DNA of 64,000 bases from Cyrtodaria siliqua (Eukaryota > Mollusca > Bivalvia > Adapedonta > Hiatellidae), in the NCBI GenBank assembly GCA_037043455.1, contig JAWPHD010003107.1:164513-228512 (forward strand), in the 5' to 3' direction. The notes under the pieces were generated by a model. It worked only from the letters and a program-made list of their open reading frames with translations, was not told the origin of the DNA and did no database searches. Both the position numbers and the translations under genes were made by a program. Shown in pieces: positions 11,921 through 21,000 of the stretch (positions are counted from its first letter, which is position 1; the number at the start of each line of letters is the position of its first letter).

Positions 11921-12761
11921 GCAGGACTCCAAGAATAGGATAGCCCGACGCCCGGGGCTAGTCCAATCTGAATCCGGGCTAGTCTCTCTTTCAAAAAATG
12001 GTTGCCCGTCGGGCTAGTCTAAAAAAATCTCGGGGCAATCAAAAATACAACCAGAAATTGTGTTTTATTGCGTGTAATTTGCAGTCGTATTTGTTAAAAA
12101 TTATCTCCCTTCATTAAAGTTCATCAATTTGAAAGCGCGCATTTCATTGGTTGATTACATGATTTGAACAAATCGCATTACAGCTTTCATATTCAAGCAA
12201 ATTTGTCACGTTGGACAGAACAAGAAATATCATTCGAATATTAATAGTTTGAACGTAGATTTCGTTTTAATATACTTTTTTCGATGAATTGCTGTATATT
12301 CTTTTTCTAAATAGCAAGTCTGTATCTTAAAAACGCTTAAAAACGAACTCTTATTCACAAATGCAGGCTGCTAAATAACACCGGGAACGCGCACCTGTTT
12401 TAGATGGTTTAATGTGCGGGACCTGGAACGGTTTTTGACGTGATTTACGGCGCGATCCTAAAACTGTAAAAAGAAAATAATATTGTTTTAGTTATGTGAT
12501 GCAATGGATATAAAAGGAAAATAGAACCTTCTAGTTTTATTCTAATCGCATGTGTATTATTAATTAATTAAATAAAACAAAGTAAAAAAGAAAAACATTT
12601 GATATCGACAAAATAATGTACCGGCAACTATCCATTGGTAATAATAATTTCGGGGCAAGTCAAAAAAAATCAGGGCAAGTGACTTTTCAGTCAGGGCAAG
12701 TGGACTTTTGAAATCTACTTGCCCTGGGCTATTCACCAATTTTAATTTTCTTGGAGCCCTG
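11921..12761. mobile_element. Non-autonomous hAT-type element, CAGGGCTCC family
   Basis: The left end is (G)CAGGACTCCAAGAA and the right end TTCTTGGAGCCCTG. GGTCA flanks it at 11916-11920 and 12762-12766. The subterminal palindrome TAGCCCGACGCCCGGGGCTA lies at the left, and GGGCAAGTGGACTTTT-type repeats at the right. It is the same family as 21042-22696. Confidence 0.85.
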
Positions 12762-13032
12762 GGTCATGTATGTCCGTCTCCTGTAATTCGTGCCCCTCAA
12801 CAACATTATTTGGCAGTCATGTCATATATTCCTGTCTTCTGTAATTTGTAATAGATAGGGCATGGTCTCAGCGAGTTGGCTTATTTAACATCGAGATGGC
12901 ATAGCCCATCAAGGTGTTTAAATAACCAACAAGCTGAATAAGACTTATCTTTTTTGTAGCATGGTGTACTTAGTAACACTGTGAAGTCATAGTGACCGTA
13001 CTCTAAATTCCAATATCTGGTAGTTGTAGTAG

Positions 13033-13501
13033 GGCCATCAATAAAAATATGTTTGTTTGCCGTGCTCCGACCGACTCACCCGATTCGGCCGCGACTCAAA
13101 CATTTTTAATGACCTCGGGCCGAAAAAAATAATTTAAATAAAATTATTCAAATGATAATTTTATTAGCCAGAGTTGTTAAGCATCTAATCTGGATTGCAA
13201 AGGTTATCAAAAAGTTGCCTTAGTATAAAAATGGCATAATATATATGCGAACAATATATATAAAAAAATATCTAAAAATAAAACTTTCCTACCTTAAATA
13301 CACATGAATAAAATAATTATGTGCAAGTCCTTGTGTTTAGTTTTAATAACCTATGCCCTACCATCGTACTAGGGCCTTTACAGTGTTGTAGATCGGATAA
13401 GCTTTTGATGTAAAAAAACAAACAAACCCTACCTACCTACCTACCCACCCTCAAAATTCTGGGTAGGAGCACAGCAAACAAACAATTTTTTATTGATGGC
13501 C
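13033..13501. mobile_element. GGCC-ended Harbinger-like MITE, second copy
   Basis: The ends are GGCCATCAATAAAAA and its complement ending TTATTGATGGCC, flanked by TAG on both sides. The middle is nearly identical to 10336-10672, while the ends of the two copies differ. A CTACCTACCTACC tract lies near the right end in both copies. Confidence 0.82.
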
Positions 13502-13846
13502 TAGGGTATAGTCACGCACCTTTAGTTACCCTAAATTAAACGATTTAATCCATCAAAGGAAATGTCACCGACCATGCTACAAGTGTCCCTTAACAGATCA
13601 AACTGTGTGTTATAGGTTCATGGTTTACAAGAAATAATTTAATAAATCATATATAACTAGATAAACATGTTGGTAACTATAACCTATCTCCAGATAACCT
13701 CAAAAGAGAAAGTTAAAACATGGCCCAAAGTAGGTAAAATCTTCAAGATTTAGAAGCTTCCTATTGAATTCATTCTTCCTGTTTGGTTTATCCGAAAAGA
13801 GGTTCTCAATGGAAAATGTGTAAGTTTCACAGCCCGATAAAAAGGT
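13502..13846. other. No feature seen
   Basis: Short spacer between two DNA elements. No reading frame, RNA or repeat was recognised. Confidence 0.5.
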
Positions 13847-16800
13847 CAGGGTTCGACACTAACTTTTTTTTCAACTAGCCCAGTCGGGCTAGTAGATGCA
13901 GAACCTACTAGCCCTGACCCAAGTTTCATGTGCCCTGACCAAGTTATATTAAAATCTTTATATTTATTAAATGCAACTTGTTTGTTTCTTGTGTGTGGAG
14001 ATGCGCAAATATGATTTATTCTAAATAGGCTTAATACTATATTAAACTGTTTTGGACTGATAATAGTATGATGCAATTATGAATAAACAATATTATAAAG
14101 CCATTGTATAGTTTCTTGTCTTTTACTCTGACCTCTCAAAATTAAAACAAAATCATATTTAAAGTATGAACACTTGTGATTAACTTCTTGTTAATAGACT
14201 TAACATTGCTGGCTACCCCTTCATGCTTTACTGATACATGTACCTTTGAAATAAGTCAATCATATATAAAACAGGAAAATTCAAATGAAACATCTCTTAG
14301 TCTATGATGAAAAACAAACATCAGAAGAGAAAACATTAATGATTACAAACTTGAAAGTGCTAAATCATTATCTTTTATCTAACACTTGCCACATTTATAA
14401 AATTGAATCAGTGTAATTAACAACTTGTTCATAGCCAAGTAGAGCAACTCTTTTTTTCAGAGATCAGTCTCAGTTCCTATATGATCTCCTCGGGATCATC
14501 AAAACCTGGTTGTCTTGCCCTCTGTCCACTATGCCACCACATAGCAAGAGCCCTTTCAGCATTATAGTCTGATGGATGTGGACCCTGAAGTGAGATTGCC
14601 ATGAGATAATTCAACATTTGGATGTTCAATTTGGCCCTCCAATCTGATTTAATGCGTGCCATTGCTGAAAATCCTCTCTCACACACAGCACTTGAAACTG
14701 GGATGCACAAAATAATCTCCACGAGCATAATCACATTTTTGAAGGTCTCTTTTAAGTTTGGATTGGTGAAAAGCCTGTTGTAGAATTCTTGAACACTCAT
14801 GTTTCTTGGTTGTCTTCTCATGTGCACTTTTAGGGCAGGCCATTCTGACCGTTTCAGATGCTCAATGTCACATCCCATTCTATTCAGAACTGGTGCGTAG
14901 TAGTCACAAAGAGCAGTCACTTCGTTCTCTCCAAACACGGCTGTTTCCTGTTCAGTCTCAGGTAGATTGACTGGGTAGAATACTTGCATGTCTTTCAGTA
15001 GATGATCGGAGTCTATGTCGCCGATCCTCTGGTTGATGTGATCAATGACCAGGTCAATAAGGGTATTCTGGCGCTCTTTCAACCGGTCTGGAGTTAATGT
15101 TGGTTCACTGAGTTTAACTCCATGGAACTTCCCTTCAGCATCTACAGTGTCAAGAAATTTCTGCAGATATTCCCCCGACCTGTGTTTCTGAGCGATTAGC
15201 TGTAGACATGCAGTTTCCATGGCCTCTGTTGCTTCTGGAAGGCCACACCTATCTTCCTGAAACTTAAGTGAGAGCTCACTCAAAACAGAAAGTACATCTT
15301 TCAGGAAATGCATATAATGCAGAAGATTGTAAGATTTCAGATGCCTAAGTATGTTTTTTGCACGGCTCTGAACATCTACTGTGCCAATCTTGCCCTCCAC
15401 AGTGTTTTCAAAATGAGCTACAAACACACAATATTGCTTTAGCAATACCTTCAGACTGCTACTAAGATGGGGCATCCACCTTGTGCCTTGAAGGTTAACA
15501 GGCTTTATCATTTTTTCCTCCATTGCTTCTGCTAGCATCTGTAGCTCCCTCAGGGCTTTAGGACTATAATGATAGTGCTTATGCAAATTAAGGAGGACAG
15601 ACCTCAAATCCAGAAGTACTTTTGCATCCCTTTCCTTCATTGCATCCAGTGCACCTAATTCCAGACGATGGCTTACACAGTGCATAGTTACAAGGTGGGG
15701 AACTTGATCTTTCAAGAGTTTTGTCACACTGTGCCGTTTTCCCAGGTTGACACTGGCACCGTCCGATCCCGTTGCAATCAGTTTCTCCTTCCAGTTCCAG
15801 CCTTCTGCGTCAACACTCTCCAAAGCCGACTCGATTCCAGCCAGCACACCTTCAGCATGAGCATGTTCGATGCTGACAATACTGACGAAGACATTTCTTG
15901 GGATTCCTTCATCCACAACACGGGCATAGACTATTTCGTTTTCACATACTGCCACATCTGTAGCCCCATCAAACATGATTGAAAGAACTCTGGCATTTTT
16001 CATCAATGCAACTGTGTTAGCTTGAATGTCTCTGAAGATATATTCCATGAAGCGCCTACATGCTTGATCAGTCAAGTAAGTGCTGGGCAGGTCAACTTCA
16101 TTTTTTGATTGTAGAGTCAACAGATCTGGATACAAGGCAAATGGGAGTTCTCTTTTAGCAACAAAGTAAGCTGTGTTGAAACAGGCACTTAATTTCTTTT
16201 TCTGGTCATCATTTAACTTTCTTACAGCTATGTCTAATGGCCCAATAACTGCTGGCTGTAACCCATCATTTGATGCTGATGAAGAAGCAGTGACTTCTCC
16301 CGTGAACGAACAGTGGACGGTCACATTCTTGTCTTGCATGAGTTTTATGTCATATCTATTTTTACAAGTCATGTGGACAGTAGACTCTGCATGTTGTTTG
16401 ATTGCATCGATTCTGTAATTGTTAGTTCCTTTGACAAATCTGCCCTCATTCTCAAACTGTCTGCATGACGCACAATACATATAATCTTCTTCTTCATTGT
16501 ACTCAAGCCATTTAAACTCTTCACGCCATTTCGGGAGAAATTTCCTCGTCCTTTTTTCTTTCTCATATGATTTCTTACTTTCCTCTTTCCCTTTCTGTTT
16601 CTTACCTGAGGAATCCCCTCCTCCAGCAGTGAACCCAAACTTTAACAGCGACATATCTCTAAGTCTTGCATCTCGAAAGGGGAAATCTACGTTGACAAAT
16701 CGGCAAATGCGGTTGTCGTATGACAACAAAATGGAAATGAGTCTCAAATGTCCGTCGCAATATTGTTTCACATAAAATAGGATCGACTTTCAATTGAAAT

Positions 16801-17238
16801 GTGCAAAATATCTAGCTAGCACTCGTTACACTCGTATGCATCGATTAGATAATTAACGATGTGTCTAGACCTTTGATAATATTTTACGACATGTTGAAAT
16901 CCACACAGAGTTAACTCCCTTTACAGTTAGTTCTATCGCTGCATGGAGAATTCTGGAAAACCCGCGTGTTATAAATAATTCGGCAGAAGCCGTCGCGCAT
17001 GCGCATTACATTAGGTGAATCTTTTTTGTAAAAACAAACTACGGCTTCATCGTTTTTGTGAAAGTGAAACGTATTTTACACGCAGAACTAAATGGAATTT
17101 TAAAAGAACATTTCTTATGGGTAAATGTCCCGTTCTTATTGCACACGACCGGTCGGGCATGTTCCTGGGACATTCGCAAGCCCGGACCTATGTACAGGCA
17201 GTGAATGTCGTTCGGACGTGCCTTAGTGTCGAACCCTG
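13847..17238. mobile_element. Apparently complete hAT transposon
   Basis: The 3,392-bp element begins CAGGGTTCGACACTAAC and ends TTAGTGTCGAACCCTG, flanked by AAGGT (13842-13846 and 17239-17243). A perfect subterminal stem, ACTAGCCC-AGTC-GGGCTAGT, lies just inside the left end at about 13875. The only long frame is the hAT transposase on the - strand (14477-16654). A 5-bp duplication is unusual for hAT in general (8 bp is typical) but is known for some hAT subgroups. Intact ends, target duplication and reading frame make recent or continuing mobility plausible. It lies about 170 bp upstream of the acceptor of RNF19 coding exon 1. Confidence 0.93.
14477..16654 (-). CDS. hAT-family transposase (zinc finger protein 862-like), 725 codons, open
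   Basis: The chosen start is the Met followed by SLLKFGF, because upstream in-frame codons include no ATG. Residues about 55-100 form a TTF-type zinc finger (Cys61, Cys64, His88, His94) after a lysine-rich stretch. An RNase H-fold core follows, with FDGATD (Asp229) and GSDGAS (Asp298), and the segment HCVSHRLELGALDAM. The C-terminal hAT dimerisation region contains VCERGFSAMARIKSDWR, with Glu659 as the likely third catalytic acid. Expected role: nuclear cut-and-paste transposase acting on the CAGGG-type ends around it. Related proteins are often annotated as zinc finger protein 862 or KIAA1586-like. There are no internal stops. Whether it is expressed cannot be seen from the sequence. Confidence 0.93.
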   Translation of the reverse strand: MSLLKFGFTAGGGDSSGKKQKGKEESKKSYEKEKRTRKFLPKWREEFKWLEYNEEEDYMYCASCRQFENEGRFVKGTNNYRIDAIKQHAESTVHMTCKNRYDIKLMQDKNVTVHCSFTGEVTASSSASNDGLQPAVIGPLDIAVRKLNDDQKKKLSACFNTAYFVAKRELPFALYPDLLTLQSKNEVDLPSTYLTDQACRRFMEYIFRDIQANTVALMKNARVLSIMFDGATDVAVCENEIVYARVVDEGIPRNVFVSIVSIEHAHAEGVLAGIESALESVDAEGWNWKEKLIATGSDGASVNLGKRHSVTKLLKDQVPHLVTMHCVSHRLELGALDAMKERDAKVLLDLRSVLLNLHKHYHYSPKALRELQMLAEAMEEKMIKPVNLQGTRWMPHLSSSLKVLLKQYCVFVAHFENTVEGKIGTVDVQSRAKNILRHLKSYNLLHYMHFLKDVLSVLSELSLKFQEDRCGLPEATEAMETACLQLIAQKHRSGEYLQKFLDTVDAEGKFHGVKLSEPTLTPDRLKERQNTLIDLVIDHINQRIGDIDSDHLLKDMQVFYPVNLPETEQETAVFGENEVTALCDYYAPVLNRMGCDIEHLKRSEWPALKVHMRRQPRNMSVQEFYNRLFTNPNLKETFKNVIMLVEIILCIPVSSAVCERGFSAMARIKSDWRAKLNIQMLNYLMAISLQGPHPSDYNAERALAMWWHSGQRARQPGFDDPEEII

Positions 17239-17413
17239 AAGGTCTATATATATCGAAGCGAAAATATCTAAAAAAACAACATTTTGATTCGGCATGCTAA
17301 AATTAATAGGGGCGTATTACTACCGTACCAGTTAGGTTAAGGTAGTAATATTATTTTTAGAGCAGAACCTCTTTGCTGTAGTATATGACATTTATTTTAT
17401 TATATTACAGATC

Positions 17414-18024
17414 ATGAAGAGACATGACAGTGAAGTCATCTCAACGACTTCTAGTACCTCCAAGGGTTCAGAACGTCGAAAAAGCAGATTTTCGATCCGA
17501 CGCATCTTCTACCAGGGAAGGTCTGGCCGAACAAAATCCCGTATAAGTTTGAACTCAAGTTCGTCAGTTCAGTCAGAATACAGTTTTGTTGTGGGCGAGC
17601 GAGAACATGGTGAATCCAGAAGTCTTGGGGCTACGGCTGTCACACCTCAGTTTACTATTCCCATCCCCAATCCGGTAACAGCCGTCGCATCGACAGCAGC
17701 GCCTCCAACTCCAAAGGGCTCATCGGAGGAGAAGGAAAGGGAGTGTCCATTATGTTTGATGGAGCATCCCATTGAAAACTTTCCTGATATAAGCACATGT
17801 TACCACAGATCTTGCCTTAATTGTTTACGGACGTACCTCCGGATAGAGATTACAGAGAGTCGGGTGAACATCGCGTGTCCCGAATGCGCGGAAAAGTTCC
17901 ATCCAAATGATATAAGGGACATTATTCAAGATTCTGTGTTGATGATCAAGTATGAGGACTTTATGGTGAGGCGTGTACTGGTGTCCGATCCCGATACGAG
18001 ATGGTGCCCTGCACCGGACTGTGG
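17414..18024 (+). CDS. RNF19A/B: RNF19 coding exon 1: N-terminus, RING1, start of IBR
   Basis: The acceptor TTACAG (AG at 17409-17410) precedes ATC-ATG. The exon encodes 203 residues plus two bases of Gly204. RING1 runs from CPLC (111-114) to CPEC (155-158), and the first IBR cysteines lie in WCPAPDCG. The donor is GG|GTAAGT. Decayed copies of this exon end lie just downstream in the intron. Confidence 0.95.
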
Positions 18025-21000
18025 GTAAGTACATCGGTGGTTAGGTTTGAGGTCGTTAAATGTGATGTATTGGCATTTAATTGTCTGTGGGTAAGTACAG
18101 TGCTTATGTCCAACCGGTACCCTGCACCTGATTGTGAGTTAGTACAGTTAGATACCCCAGATGGTGCCCTGCCCCTGACCCAGTTGATTTTGTGCTGATA
18201 ACCTTGCAGTGTTTTTTTTATACCTAATTTGGGGCCGTTATTCGGCCCCTTCACAATGCCAAAAAGTATACTTTTTTCACAATTATATCCCACAAATTCA
18301 CAATCTGAAAAAAAAAAGAAGAAAAAAACAGGCAGTAAGGATACTAGTCTTAATATAAGCTGGTGTCCAAACTAGTCTGTATTTACCAAAAACAAAACTT
18401 AAAACCAAGGGATATCAAACTGTGAAAATAAAAGTGAAAAAAGTTTCTTTTTCTTTTGTTATAATATTTCACAATTTTCACAATTTCTAGAAAAATGCCG
18501 CTATTTTTCACAATGGCACAGGCACAGGCTGCATTCACAAAACACATAAAAAACACTGCCTTGATACAGATGAGGCGCTGCTGTAGGATGTGATTATTTA
18601 AGTACAGTCTTCAGGGTTCTCAATAGACTTTAAAAGTGAAGAGTCATATGACCCTTGACTCAAAAATCTCAAGGGTCAAAATTGAAAAAGCAAGAGTCAA
18701 ATATAAATCGAACAAATCGAAACGCCGTTTTACAAAACATCCTTTAATAACTTTAATTGTAGTGAATTCTGTAAATATTGTATTACAAAGAAAGGTGTGC
18801 AAGAATATATATACATGTGAACTTAAAAAACTACTATTCCATTTTACAATAATGTGTCATTATGTCAAAGATTCCAAAGTGATGTAAGGATGTTTTATAA
18901 ATTGGGGTCCACATTTGTAAATATTATAAGTTATTGGTGTTATTATAACACAATCTCTGTTTGCACCAATTGTATACGTATGTATATTTGGAACATTAAA
19001 CAAGAAAACAAAGGACAGTGTATCTTTAATGTACGTTTAATTCTCAAGAAATCTATTCTCATTTTATTTATTTCAAAAAATAATTCTGTAGTATAGTACA
19101 CTCTATAATATTATATAATAGACGAAAATATACTTCTTTGCGCCATTTATTTGTGAATTTAACATACATGAATTAATAAAGTCCGTTACTCGACAGCACA
19201 AACAATGTCCGTAATCGCAAAATATCACAATGCGTAATGTCCGGTAAGTTTTGACTGAATGCCAACCCAGGTTAAAAAACGCTCTTTTTATGTACATTTA
19301 GCCGATTCATAAATTTTTAAATTATCCTCATTAAAACTATATTTCTTTATTCTTTAAAACGTGCGTAAAACAAAATTAACGAACAACAACACAAATCAAC
19401 AAACACAAATAAAGTCAATTTTATTTTTGCCGATTTTACCTGTTCACACGTTTGACCGCTAGCTTCTGTTTTATCGCAATTCAATTTAATTAACCCCCTA
19501 ATCAATCAGAAGCCGGTAGCAATCAATTAAACAGTTAATCCAATCAAGTCATAATAGTCTTCACCCGCGCAAAGCATCATAAACTTCAAAGATAATCATT
19601 AAATTATCAACACAATAGCAGCGATTAGATTGCACAGTGACACCATTTACAGACAGGTTATTTCCCCCCAAGATGCGACAGCAGCGAATTTGATTGGTCG
19701 AGAGGCGATCAAGGTCGTCAGGCAAGGTGTCAATCACTGTTTATGCAGCTGTGATGTAAATAGGTATTGGATTGATGCTTGGAAGCAAATACACGCGCGT
19801 CATAAAAACGCACAGGTCGTAAATTAGATGCGTCAGAAATGGGTCAAATTGAAATTCCATGCGTCAAAACGCGTGTGTACGCGTCTGTTGAGAACCCTGA
19901 GTCTTTATGTTGTATATACATGTTTTCCAAATAAAATATGTTGTCTGTGCCCTTGTCCAAAGGTTACACCTAGACACTCATAGTCAAATAACTTTGCAGT
20001 AATATGTGCTCACTGGATAGATTTTTTCACTAAACATTACACCATTGTACATTCCAGTTATGCAGTGATAGCCAAGGAATGTGCCAGCTGTCCTAAGATC
20101 AAGTGTGAAAAGCCAGGCTGTGATACCTTCTTCTGTTATCACTGTAAACAGTTCTGGCATCCGTAACAAAACGTGCGACGCCGCACGTGCTGAACGTGCC
20201 CTGGACATGAGAAATGGTTCATTAACGTACAGCCATGACACAGACTCTCAAAGTAAGTCATGGAAAATACTTTCCAACTACTTCTTTTTGTCTCGCCCAC
20301 GATAGTGGGTAGCGGGACGTAGCAGTCACTTTTCTGGCGGCAGCGGACACATTTTAAATCAACTATATCTCAACAACCGCTGCTCAAGTTTTTCTGAAAC
20401 TTTGTCAGATGCTTTGTTGGGTCAAGGGACATCACGTAAATACCAAAATTACCAAGGTGAAGGTCATATTTTGGGTTACTTCCCAAAACTAAACCTTGGT
20501 TTGCGTAACTTAACCTTGGTTAGGTATTAAAAGTTAACCTCAGTTAACTGTATGTGATTGCCTCATTTTCTTCGTTTGATATTTGGTCGTATGTATTGTT
20601 GGCTTTGGTGGACATCACTGAACAACAAAAATTACCAATGTCATGGTCATATTTTACTTATTTTCCCCAAACTTAACCTTGGTTAGGTAACTTAACCTCA
20701 GTTAACTTTATGTGATTGCCTCACTTTATGTCTTTGATACTTGGTCATATGTATTGTTGGCAATTGGTGGACATCACTGAATGACAAAAAAAATACCAAG
20801 ATCAAGGTCATGTTTTGCGTTTTACCCTAAACATAAGTTTGGTTAGGTAGGTTGTTAACTTTTTCTGATAACTTTAATTTATTTGTTTGATACTTGGTCG
20901 TATGTATTGCTGGCATTGGTGGACATCACTGAACAACAGTTATTTTCCCAAAACTTAACCTTAGTGATTTAACCTTGGTTAGTTAACTTAACCTCAGTTA

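Noticed and set aside
15668..16775. Open frames on the + strand across the hAT transposase
   Set aside because: Antisense shadows of the 725-codon transposase; no family features.
17015..17239. 74-codon frame at the right end of the hAT element
   Set aside because: Ends inside the inverted repeat and has no recognisable motif.
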